From positions 310,001 through 374,000 of the forward strand of contig JAACJM010000010.1 in NCBI GenBank assembly GCA_013368315.1: a stretch of DNA of 64,000 bases. Reading direction: 5' to 3'. Of this stretch, positions 26,531 to 36,121 are shown piece by piece; position 1 is the stretch's first letter, and each line of letters opens with the position of its first letter. The translations under genes and the position numbers were made by a program. The notes beneath the pieces were generated by a model. The model had not been told where the DNA came from, ran no database searches, and saw nothing but the letters and a program-made list of their open reading frames with translations. Source of the DNA: Tetrapyrgos nigripes. Its lineage: Eukaryota; Basidiomycota; Agaricomycetes; Agaricales; Campanellaceae.

Positions 26531-26560
26531 CGTTGTTTGCTTCCGAGTTTGCTCACCGCG

Positions 26561-27013
26561 TCATACTTTTCTCAAATCGAATATCTCCATGTTACTAATA
26601 CCATAGATTAGGAAAAGTGCTACGGCCTCTTCAACCCTGCCTTTCTTTATCAATACCTGAATGGCTGGGTGAAAAGCGGAAGCAGTATCATCTCATTTAT
26701 TAAGGTTCGGGTGGTCTCTGGTCAACTCCTCTCATATTCCGTACGTGAATTGACGATCCTTCTCAGTAGGTCCGACTCGCTAGTCAGTCCAATACCACCA
26801 AGAATCCATTAATCATCTTCAGCTCCAGAGTTACGTGGCTGCAACGTAGAGCAGCCAGTACCAATCTTCTATATTAATCCATGATCATGATTGATCGAGT
26901 ATATTTTTTATTTTTTATTTTTCCTTCTTTTTGCTCATACCGTCTGCGTGATTTAGGTTGAGGAAGAGTTGGGGAAGAGTAATGACCGTCCGTGGGAGGA
27001 CATGGTAAGTCAT
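26561..27013 (-). CDS. Small four-exon gene model, unknown 87-residue protein
   Basis: Not recognised. Exons 26941-27013, 26835-26868, 26727-26779 and 26561-26664 join in phase through three GT-AG introns of 72, 55 and 62 nt. They total 264 nt, an exact codon multiple. The product starts MTYHVLPRTVITLPQLFLNL, continues NHADEDWYWLLYVAATESDL and ends GISNMEIFDLRKV. It looks soluble and mostly helical (RVEEAVALFLIYG). The introns have plausible branch sites (GGACTGAC and GATTAATAT before the acceptors). The stop lies 30 bp from the PAC4-like start on the same strand. The frame is open a little upstream of the ATG, so a 5' exon may be missing. The model was built by choosing splice sites by eye and could be wrong. 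Confidence 0.4.
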
Positions 27014-27179
27014 CAGAAAGCACGGTGATACTTTTTTAGTGCTACTCCGTATGTTTCGATTTCGAGTAAATTAACAAGATTATTACATTTACAGTTTTAC
27101 ACTTCCTTTCTGCCTGTACTCGGGTGTAGCCTGGAAACCAACCGCTCAGCTGCGGAGATCTCAGCCTCGCTAATAGACT

Positions 27180-27592
27180 CTAGTTTTCCAAGCGCTCAGC
27201 TGCGTCTCCAGCTGGCCAGCACTCGGGCATACTGAATTTTAGGCTTACCCGTCCCATCGTCTTCGAGGACTTTTCCCAAAGCAACATCACTTTTGTCCTG
27301 GGCCGATAAATGGGCTGGCTTGGTGCTGGCCTTGTTATACTAACGACAACCTCGTAGACCTCGCCGACTCGGTCTCGGAGAACAATTCACCGACGGGCTA
27401 CACTACTGTACAGCGACAATTTTACAAAATGATAGTCATCTCCGCCTAAAAAATAGACCAAGGTATGTCGACCCTCGATGAACCTAACTACGAAAGGAAA
27501 GTACGAATTTCTGCGTTTCGACACGGCATCGCTCACCAGGAGTGACCAATATCGAATGAGTCTTGGTCGTAGTGCCAAATGCCCGTCAGCAT
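27180..27592 (-). CDS. Small three-exon gene model, unknown 99-residue protein
   Basis: Not recognised. Exons 27537-27592, 27391-27483 and 27180-27330 join in phase through GT-AG introns of 53 and 60 nt and total 300 nt. The product begins MLTGIWHYDQDSFDIGHSWF, continues IEGRHTLVYFLGGDDYHFVK and ends AGDAAERLEN. The final exon is also open in a second frame (KPAHLSAQDKSDVALGK), so its frame is uncertain. There is no signal peptide or clear membrane span. The start codon is 77 bp from the start of a plus-strand model of similar size, matching the head-to-head spacing of real genes in this window. It could be a chance assembly of open segments. Confidence 0.33.
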
Positions 27593-27669
27593 TCAGGAGT
27601 ATCCAATAATTTGATTGATTCAGGTACTTTCTGACACTTACCCCACCAGGTCTAGTCGCGAAACAACAT

Positions 27670-28094
27670 ATGCTTATTGCAGTACTCATCAGAAGGTCAC
27701 TCAACCGTGCTTTTTTGCCTCATATACGTGATAATACTTCACTAATGCGTGTCTCACGCTCGAACAGGTAGTAGTCGATCGTGAGCGGACGATAGAATAT
27801 CGCAATTGAGCATCAATTTGACGTAGCTTGGGCCTTCTCAACCCAAGTTCGCTCAAAAGGACTACAATATTATCACGGACCTCTGTATTTCGTGTATGGA
27901 AACGAACTCGCGTTCATCCGTTGCAATTCAGCCATTCAAACAGTACGGGTAAACTATGGATGCGCAGACTACATATTACTGTCAGTACTAGCGTCATATC
28001 TTCTTACCTCTCCATACACTCTCAATATCAACGGATACAGAAGGCTAATAGAGAGTACAGGATTCAATATTCAACGGCGGCTCCTGCCAAGTAA
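27670..28094 (+). CDS. Small three-exon gene model, unknown 95-residue protein
   Basis: Not recognised. Exons 27670-27750, 27796-27948 and 28041-28094 are all in phase 0 (27, 51 and 18 codons), separated by GT-AG introns of 45 and 92 nt. The most protein-like part is the second exon: NIAIEHQFDVAWAFSTQVRS, then KGLQYYHGPLYFVYGNELAF. The third gives KANREYRIQYSTAAPAK and a stop. The first exon is the weakest; an alternative donor at 27728 with another 5' exon is possible. It lies between the divergent minus-strand model and the next plus-strand small model. Treat as a candidate only. Confidence 0.33.
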
Positions 28095-28140
28095 AAGTCT
28101 GATTTTTGACTGTTATAGTTTACTTGTGCTCAACTGATTG

Positions 28141-28558
28141 ATGGCTGTAATGATTTACATCGATCTATCCCAGTTCGGTGTGACTCATGTATTTGCAGAA
28201 ATTGTGGAGTGTGAGCCTCATGTCTTGAAGTTCTGGAAGCCTCGGACATCAGGATTCCTCAGTGGCGTAGTATGTCTCTTCGTCCGAGAGCTCTAATTTT
28301 GTGCTTACTGAATATATTTAGAGTGCGCCATCAAATAACGGTATCTAGAACACCTGAGAAAAGTAGCTTGTCGCTTCTAGCACAATTTTTAATTAACTCG
28401 TTGTAGAAAGTCGAAATGTCAAAGCAATATCTTGGCCTTCAAACATTCTATTGGGGTGCAAAGCTTGGATGACGAATTCTGTTCTGGAAGGCAGAATCAC
28501 CTTGCAAAGGAATACACAGTCTGTATATGCCAAGCCTGCAACGGTGGCGGCGGACTAA
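28141..28558 (+). CDS. Small three-exon gene model, unknown 99-residue protein
   Basis: Not recognised. Exons 28141-28269, 28322-28340 and 28407-28558 join in phase (43 codons, 19 nt, 152 nt; 300 nt total). The GT-AG introns of 52 and 66 nt have TTACTGAAT and ATTAACTC branch-like sites. The product starts MAVMIYIDLSQFGVTHVFAE, continues IVECEPHVLKFWKPRTSGFL and has SWPSNILLGCKAWMTNSVLE and GRITLQRNTQSVYAKPATVA near the end. The stop is 55 bp before the GRF gene start, so this could be the 5' part of that gene if an unseen intron joins them. I found no intron that does so in frame. Confidence 0.35.
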
Positions 28559-28613
28559 GCGGAGAACTTGCCGCCGGTGCAAAATGCCGCCGGCAAGCGC
28601 TTTACTCAGTGCC

Positions 28614-30105
28614 ATGTCAAACCAGACGACCAAGGCATCTCCTATCGACTCGGCTGGGGTAGTTCGTTGCTATGTGCATGAACTGGAGGCTGCAAGGAGA
28701 GTAAGCAACACCAGCAATAACCCAAACAGGTTGGTTTTTGACCTGCATCTATTCAAGTACTCGCACCGTAGATCCTCGCTTATCTACTACCCCAAGGGCC
28801 TTCTTCTGCTGCTCCAAGGACCGTAATGATCCAGAATGCTGTGATTTCTTCTGTTAGTATCTGGTTACTCATTCACCGTGATGGCACTCAGTGACGTCTA
28901 CTCTATTCAGTCTGGGAAGATTTACTTCTTCCTACCAAAACGGATTCCACTGTACCATCGTCGCAGGAAGACCGGACCAGCACGGCCGTGCCTGGTTCTT
29001 TGCCAGGGCAAAGCTCCCAAGGTACAACGAATAAACGTTCACACCAAACCTCTCCGCCTTTCGCGTCTTCCAGTCTCGCCAAAAAATCTAGATTAGATGC
29101 GATTCAAGCTGCTCTTACCCCTCAGAAAGAAGGTTCCAGGTCGGAATACGGAATAAACGCTGGGAAAGGCCAAGCTCCATCTTCTGGCGCGAATACTGCA
29201 TGGAATGGAAGACAGATGGGGCCGACACCACCCCCGTCTACGCCATCTCGCTCACACGGTGTTTCGTCCAGTCAGCTTTCACCTTCAAAGCGCTTGAGAC
29301 TTGCTGAGATTGAGAAAGCATTGGGAACTTTTCAAGCATTCTCACCTTCTCCTTCATCGAGTAATCACACATCTTTCATTCTTGCAAGTGACGATGATGT
29401 AGATGTGAGCCACTATCCTGCCTCAAAATCTTGGAAGCTGACTTGCACTGCGACTGGCCACGTCAAAATGTAGGAACGAGCTCCTGGTTGGAGCTCCAAA
29501 GCCACAGGACCGTTAACGCCACCGTCCAGCCAGGCACTTTTGACTCCATCGCAGCCATCTTCAAGCCACCGTACTCCTAACACCGAGAGATTAGCCGCAA
29601 TTGAAAGAGGTCTTACTTTGCGCTCTGGGAACGACGAAGATGATCCATTTTCCGCTCCCGGTAGTGTATCACAACCCCAGAAATTTAGTCTGCCTCGTAT
29701 TTCGCAGCCTTGCGATGATCCAGTTGATTCTCAACAGCTTACTTCTGCCACCAGTTATTCACACCCTGTTTTATCGAGGCACCCTGATCCGGTGAGTCGC
29801 AATCTTGCATTATACAGCTGATTTGCTGGAATCATAATCAGACTGCGGACTTGGTGTCGTCTCCCGCCGTCGAGCCACCGAACGATCCTTTGGAAGCGAT
29901 GATAAACAATTTCCGGCAGCATTTGCGTAACATTGAGAGCCAGAAGACTGCAAAGGAGAAGAGCAACATCGCAAAGTCCAAAAGAATCGCTGAGCTTGAA
30001 GAGGAGAATCAGAAGTGAGTCTTTATCAATCTGGCTTCGTCGAAAACCTCCGAGAAAGGGTCTCATCACGAATCCCCCAGGTTGAAAGCAGAAATAAGCC
30101 GGTGA
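28614..30105 (+). CDS. GRF-type zinc-finger protein with Ser/Pro-rich body and C-terminal coiled coil
   Basis: Nuclear protein of unknown role. GRF zinc fingers elsewhere (APE2, TOP3A, NEIL3) bind single-stranded DNA. It starts MSNQTTKASPIDSAGVVRCY. A retained VSNTSNNPN segment splices to RAFFCCSKDRNDPECCDFF and then FWEDLLLPTKTDS, so the finger is assembled from three exons with CYVH...C...C ligands. The body holds three similar short motifs (KSRLDAIQAALT, KRLRLAEIEKALGTF, TERLAAIERGLTLR). The C-terminus is a basic coiled coil (IAKSKRIAELEEENQK) ending LKAEISR after a last intron (about 30015-30080). The proline and glycine of the usual N-P-G-R signature appear as N-P-N-R. Confidence 0.7.
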
Positions 30106-30421
30106 TTTCCAGAATCTTGTTTAACAATGATGGTAGCTGACGCAAGCTACAGGTTGAAAGAATCCAGATAGGATTTTGAGTGTAGGTACTAATCCTCTCG
30201 TTTGGGTTTCTGCCACATGTATCGCCCTCTTCTCTCTCCTTTTCTGCGCCATTCTGTCGGTCCGAATGATGATCACTGTTAATATAACTCATGTTATCCT
30301 ACCTTGGATCTGGTGCTGAACTATCGGTGCCGAAACAAAGTGTACTGGTGTGTAACTGTTCGACAGCCTCTACCTTGCTGAGCGTCGACAAAACACGCTT
30401 CTATGAGTCTAAGACAATGCA
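30106..30421. other. Spacer without a recognised gene
   Basis: Between the GRF gene stop and a possible small plus-strand gene. A minus-strand open frame covers part of it (about 30026-30292) but has no resemblance to any family and no codon bias I can point to. There is a CAG-GTTGAAAG acceptor-like string near 30150 that repeats the start of the last GRF exon, possibly a duplicated exon end. Confidence 0.4.
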
Positions 30422-30780
30422 ATGAATGACTTTGGTTCTTTGAACGACTTTAAGAAGCCCTTCGACTCGGAGAATGGGGAGAGAAGTTGCGGATCTTCCG
30501 CCCTGCCTTCAGAATCTGATTCGTTTCCAGGTATCCGGGACTCTTGCTATTGGTCCGTGAGCGCTCGCCTTCCAATGGCCATTCGCCCTGGTCGTCTGAT
30601 AACATTACCGTGGCAATGGTTCCTCCGAACGCATCAGAAAGTAACCGAATCATGATCACTCTTGCATTGTTTATTTGTTGGATTATGGTCAACATAAAGA
30701 GTCTCTTTTCCTCGATGTGCCTGGTCCAGTCATATGGTATCGAATTATCAACAAAGCTAATTCCACGGACTTATTCCTGA
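30422..30780 (+). CDS. Possible small single-span membrane protein
   Basis: Not recognised. The ATG at 30422 opens MNDFGSLNDFKKPFDSENGE. A GT-AG intron (30531-30637) joins SESDSFP in phase to ESNRIMITLALFICWIMVNI, which contains one hydrophobic stretch, and the product ends IPRTYS. Without the intron the frame stops at 30655. A minus-strand open frame overlaps it, and the 3' end touches the longer splice version of the convergent gene. No homology is visible. Low confidence. Confidence 0.25.
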
Positions 30781-31002
30781 ACCTGCCCACGGAACTGGAC
30801 GGCTTCCCGAGAAGAATCATTCAATGATCGGTATTGGTACCGAAATGCCCCTCCAGGCCCAAAAAAGACTCGCACCATAATAAAAAGTGCTATAGGTACG
30901 TCACTGCAATGTAGATATACAGGATAATGGACAATCAGAGAGTATGCAAGAAAGCCTCCGAGTCTACAGATGAGAACGACTGGTGGATGTAAATACAGGG
31001 CT

Positions 31003-32569
31003 TCAAGCAGCTGATCGCGAAAAGAGCGTTTTCCACCAGGAAATGAATCTAGTCCACCAGCCACCACCTTCCCACCCAGTACTTCGTTTTCTAGAGCTAA
31101 TCCACATTGTACCAGTCCCACAGCTGATATGTTTATCCTCGTCATAACCTTCTTCCAAGTCTAACGGCCTTGAAGCGGGTCTCGGAGGAAAACGAGGTAG
31201 TGACTGACGTGTGATCATTGGAGGAAATAGTTTCAGTAAATTGTAATATTCTGTGTTTGTGAGGTCGGGACAAGTCCAAACTCTCATGTATTCCTCGTCT
31301 ATGCTCTCTATAACGGGATCATTCCTTATCGAAGAAAGAAGATCGTCTCTAGAAGTCTGAGCTGGATTAACTAATTGTTCTTCTGACGTGTCTGATAAAC
31401 GTGTGCCGGACAGAGTACTTGCATTCGTTGAGGAAGGAGAGGAAGAGAAAGTCCGTGAACTAGTCGGAGTGTCTAAAAACGGATCGCTTGGAGCCCGAGC
31501 ACGTTTAGGAAGGGTGGTATTGTTACAATCGGCGAATAGAGGGCTGGACTTGGAACGCAAGTGCACGGATGTATCCGGAGTTGTTCCATCACCGCTAGTT
31601 GTAGAGGAACGCCTCCTAGAGGATGCTTCTTCAAACCCAAGCACCTATGGCAAGTCAAATGTAAACACAAGGTAGAAAGGCTAATTCATGAGTAAAACTG
31701 ACTCCTTTGAGAACATCAATGGCTTCCAGCATGAAATCTTTGCCACTACATAGATGGGGCGGTCAGCAGGATGATGGTGTATGATGTAGATTGTCACTCA
31801 CGCCGATTCCTTCAGCACTGCATCGTCAAATTCCCATTCAATCCTGCGGTTGCCAGCTCCTCCATGTTTATCCGATACGACCTGTAAGCGGAAGAGAGCC
31901 CATACTAGAAAACGGTAAGCATGGTACGATGAAAGGCTAAAGTACTTACGGGCTGTGAAGAAAGGCTGCGGCCCAGGCATCCCGAGAGAACACCAGTTTC
32001 GAAGGAAACGTTCAAACCTTTCGTAACGCTCTGGCAGATGACATTAGGATGGAGGACACCAGATCTGGAGAAGCAGACAAGGTACCTTTCTGAGCACTTT
32101 GACCACGCGGTTGCGCTCGGGAATGCGGTGTAAGAGAAGCACCCGGTTGCGTGGCACTGAGATGTGCTCTAAATTCAGCATTTCTACGTGCATTGACTGA
32201 GCGGTGGTATGATGAACGAATGGAGGCCTGGAGACGGGAATATGGAGCTCTCTGGGAAGGAGGGAGAGCAGCCATGGTCTGGGTCATGAGACGACCTGAA
32301 TCTTCGTCCTGGTTGAAATACCTGGCAAGATGTAGGTTGAGAAACAAGATGGAGCATGGATGGGCTCACCAGGCGCGACAGTATTCGGCGAAGCGTTCGA
32401 GGTCATTTGCGGCGATGCCGCTGGGGGTGAGGGATCTGCGACGGGACCTGGGGGTGCGCGGGGAGGTAGGGGGGCTGGTTGGGGGCGAGGTGGAAGGAAG
32501 GTCGTAAAGGAGTGTGGACTCTGAGGAGACGAATCGCAAGGGAGGCGGTCTGGATGGGGAGTAGGACAT
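31003..32569 (-). CDS. Uncharacterised protein, Ser/Pro-rich with conserved-looking core
   Basis: No known domain recognised. Start MSYSPSRPPPLRFVSSESTL; a Ser/Thr/Pro/Arg-rich segment precedes NDLERFAEYCRAWYFNQDED, then PYSRLQASIRSSYHRSVNAR, FLRNWCSLGMPGPQPFFTAL, RLQVVSDKHGGAGNRRIEWE and KDFMLEAIDVLKGVLGFEEA. These ordered blocks look conserved rather than low-complexity. A second Ser-rich stretch and IESIDEEYMRVWTCPDLTNT follow, then YYNLLKLFPPMI. The simplest 3' end is WWKTLFSRSAA at 31003. An alternative intron (GTACAATG...GGACTAG, 64 nt) shifts frame and extends the protein to 30771 with hydrophobic stretches (PPVVLICRLGGFLAYSLIVH; CSDVPIALFIMVRVFF). Confidence 0.7.
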
Positions 32570-32852
32570 TAGCGTACCATACGATCTGCCGGCTGCTTTT
32601 GCCCAATTGCATTGCTGGCAGCTACTGCCATATGGGGAACCTGCCAAATTTTTAGAATCTGCTATTTTGTGTCGAAAAGTCCCACGGACATCCGGCGGTT
32701 GCAACCGGTACATAACCTCATGTTCTTCGGAGCGGAGCCATGTTTTTTACTCTTTTTACGGAAACTGCCGATCACGATCAATCTGGGATTGTTAAGCCAT
32801 TGGTAACCCCGCACATATTCAAAGGTCGCGTTCTTTCTCCTCCTCCTCCACC

Positions 32853-35834
32853 ATGGATTTCTCTTCCCACCATCATCCCATCTTCCCCCCGCCAGATCTC
32901 GACCAGTCGTTCCCCGACTCTGTAAGTTTCTCCCTCGTCTTCTCTCCCCATCTCATTCTTCGCCAGGACCACGGAAACTACGATCTGTTCTCCCATAATA
33001 ACAGGTTCCGCTCGAACGCGTCTTCTTCTCCATACGCTCTTAATGGCGATGCAGTCTATCCCCACCAGTCTTTTCCAGACAATGTCTCTTCCTTCCCTCA
33101 AGCTAGCAATCCTAATCCCTACGACCTGATGAATGGTTACGGGAGTAGTGGCAAAGTCTCCCCTCTCACCCCCAACGATCCAGTCGCACCAATCCACCAT
33201 TTTTCACCCAACGGGAAAGACTATGCTTCCCAAGCATATCCTGATTTTAACCAGGACCGCCGTCTTTCTGGCACTTATCCATCTGACATACCCGAGGACT
33301 TTGCGATGGGCAACGTTAACAACTCTCTGCCTTTTCCTCCGACGGCTCTACAGCACTTTACCGACCGTCTCGGTCGTTTCCAGCCCAACCATTCCAATGG
33401 GCAGGGCCATGTCTCTTCTCCGCACAATGCAGACCTTCTCCGTGGTATAGCTCCTCATGCTACCCACGGATTTCGTCAAGAGAACGGTAGCAACGGTTAC
33501 GATGATATGCACTACATACCATCTCCCCATAACGATTTGGGGCTTCGTATGGCTGGCGTCGACGAGCAACTTGCTCGCGTCGGTCTTCGTGGTCCCTCTG
33601 CTATGGGCGTTTCCAGTGATCTCCAGACCTTTATACGGTGAGTCGTCCTCTCTCTTCTTGTTCTGATTGCTAATCCTTTTTAGACCATATCTTGACCAGT
33701 ATGTGCGCACCCCGAATCGACTTGGCTTTGGCGAAAAGACTGTTATCGTCATGTCGAGCAAAGTCGCACAAAAGTCATATGGCACTGAAAAACGGTAAAG
33801 GGCACACATGATTGTCACGGCTTTTCTAACATACCATGTTCAGATTCCTTTGTCCCCCTCCTACAGCTATCATGATAGGCAATTCATGGTGGAGTGATGT
33901 TATTCGCCGCGGAGAAGAGCCCAAACTTTGTCCGCCGCGCGTAGTCGTCTCTATTTCAGGCGAACCAGCTCCGCAGGAAGGGACTATAGAGTGGACAGGG
34001 TCGTCTGGTAAATCATTTGATGTCAGTGATCCCCCAACGGGAACCACTTACATTGGACGCTGCGTCGGCAAGCAGTTATTTATTTCGGATGTCGACGAAA
34101 AGAAGAAGAAAGTGGAAGCACTCGTCAAGATTACCGCACCGGCAACAGACGATGAACCCGAGCGAGTTATTGGGCTGTTCCCAAGTCGTCCCATCAAAGT
34201 CATCAGCAAACCTAGCAAAAAGAGGCAAAGTGCTAAGAACCTTGAGCGTAAGCCACTATTACACTCTGCTTAGAAACGTTCGAATTGACTTTTGACATTG
34301 ATTAAGTCTGTATCAATCATGGATCGACAATCTCCCTTTTCCACCGTCTTCGTTCACAAACGGTATCCACCAAGTACCTCTGTGTCTCTGGCTCCGGCTC
34401 TTCTTTCAAGGGTTCAGATGGTGCTCCTCTGATGGGACTAGACCAAAGAGCCCGTTCCAACACTCCGTCATTTATAGCTCGCACAGCTAGTTGGGGTATG
34501 TTAGCACTGTTTTCTCGTTTACGGCATGAAACTAATAACACTAATATCACAAGATCCATTTGTAATGTATATCGTCGATGTTAACAAGCCTTCCGGCGGT
34601 GTCGACGCACCTCCACCACCACCACCGCAGCCCGAATACCCGTCCCCTCCCCCGAATGCCATCCCTTTCACTAACAACGGCTCCCAGATACCCATCTACT
34701 ACAACCAAACCGTCGTTTTGCAATGCCTGACTTCTGGGGTTGTCAGTCCCGTTCTCGTTATCCGCAAAGTCGATCATCAGACGACTGTTGTCGGTGGTGG
34801 CCTGCAAGAAGGCGCCAAAGGAGTTGCCGATCACTTCTGTGCTCCTGGTGAAGTTTGTGGTGATCCTGTATCACAACTTCACAAAATTGCCTTTGAAGTG
34901 TACGATGCCACTCGGGGAATGCCAGAACCAGGAACGCCTGGATTAACTGGTGCTTTCTTGTCGTGCATGGGAGAAAAGGTCAACACTTACCGTCCCATTG
35001 ATGGACGTCAATGGAACAACGGCAGCCAGGGATCTGGCTCTCCTGGTGTTCCTGCCTCCCCGATATCCTCCACACCCGTCTCTTCCGGAGGAAGTGAATA
35101 CTTTGGTCATGGTGATAGTGCTCCGGCCTCACCATCTTCCCCAGATTTCCTTTCAAACGACGGTGGTCGAGTCAAGAAAAAGCGCTCGACGTCCAGTGCA
35201 GGCGGTGTCCCTAAAACTGGGACCAAAGGTCGCCGACGGCCTAGCTCTGCAGGTTCGGTTACTTCTGGTCGCCGGGGATCGTCAAGTGACTCTGGTGCCT
35301 CATCCGGAGCACTCTGGCAGGTCGACATCGGCGAAACCAGTGTGTGGACTATTGTCGGAACAGGTTCGTATTTGCTCTATCGTGAAATGCTCTCACTCTC
35401 ATCGAATTGCCCATGCAGACCAAATCCGATACAACTTTTATGTCCCTCCAGTTTTATTCGATAATCAACAAGTGCCTCAGACAGGTTCCTTCCCGATACC
35501 CTCCAAACCTGTGACTCCCTTCCCCGGGGTTGTAAAGTACCTTCCTCCGGATAGAGCGGCTGAGGCACCGAAGGCTAACTGTGCCTCTTCGCGAGCCATG
35601 CTCACCAAGCCTAACCCGCACGCCTCGAAGATGCTCACTGTGTATGGCGAAAATTTCTCCAAGACCGATCCTGTCCATGTCTTCTTTGGTTCAGAGCCTT
35701 CCCCATATGTGGAGGTTCGATGTACAGAAGTTCTTGGCTGTCTCCCACCCGAATCACAGATTCCCAAACGTCGCCCCATAATCTTGGTCAGGTCAGACGG
35801 CGTTGTGTTTCCATCTACTACCATGTATCCCTAG
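32853..35834 (+). CDS. CSL (CBF1/Su(H)/LAG-1) family transcription factor
   Basis: Fungal homologue of the Notch-pathway DNA-binding protein; in fission yeast Cbf11 and Cbf12 control adhesion and lipid genes. A disordered N-terminus (MDFSSHHHPIFPPPDLDQSF) is followed by the Rel-like DNA-binding region: YVRTPNRLGFGEKTVIVMSS, KVAQKSYGTEKRFLCPPPTA. The beta-trefoil comes next (GSTISLFHRLRSQTVSTKYL; FVMYIVD; YYNQTVVLQCLTSGVVSPVL; VIRKVDHQTT), then a long Ser/Gly-rich insert. The C-terminal Ig-like part has SKMLTVYGENFSKTDPVHVF and FGSEPSPYVEVRC. The long insert (about 35000-35330) is typical of fungal members. It is 283 bp from the divergent uncharacterised gene. Confidence 0.92.
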
Positions 35835-36121
35835 TTTCGTTATCTACTTGGATAGTTTACAGGGTTTTCGCTATCTGCTTTCTGTCTTGCAGTTTTTATA
35901 TGCTTCCACCTGCTTTATATCTGACTGGAACTACATATGTATCATTTCGGACAATGGTCTTTCGTGTCGTCTTAGAATAAGTAGTCAAAGAAAATGTAGT
36001 CGTTCATGACTAGCGATGACTCCATCGATAGATGCATTACGGCAAAAGCCGCTAATCACTTAAAGCTTCTCAACTTGTCGACTCTCGAGTCATACTTGCA
36101 GGTTGACTCTGACTCTCCAAG

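Noticed and set aside
26570..26810. Plus-strand open segment (KCYGLFNPAFLYQYLNGWVK) with a TACTAAT branch-like site before it
   Set aside because: It is antisense to the last exons of the better-supported minus-strand small gene and has no upstream exon or start that fits.
26881..27235. Plus-strand exon chain MIMIDRVEEELGKSNDRPWE... to a stop near 27235
   Set aside because: Donor and acceptor strings exist, but it overlaps antisense the first exon of the 87-residue model and the last exon of the next one; only one strand is likely coding and the minus strand gives longer consistent models.
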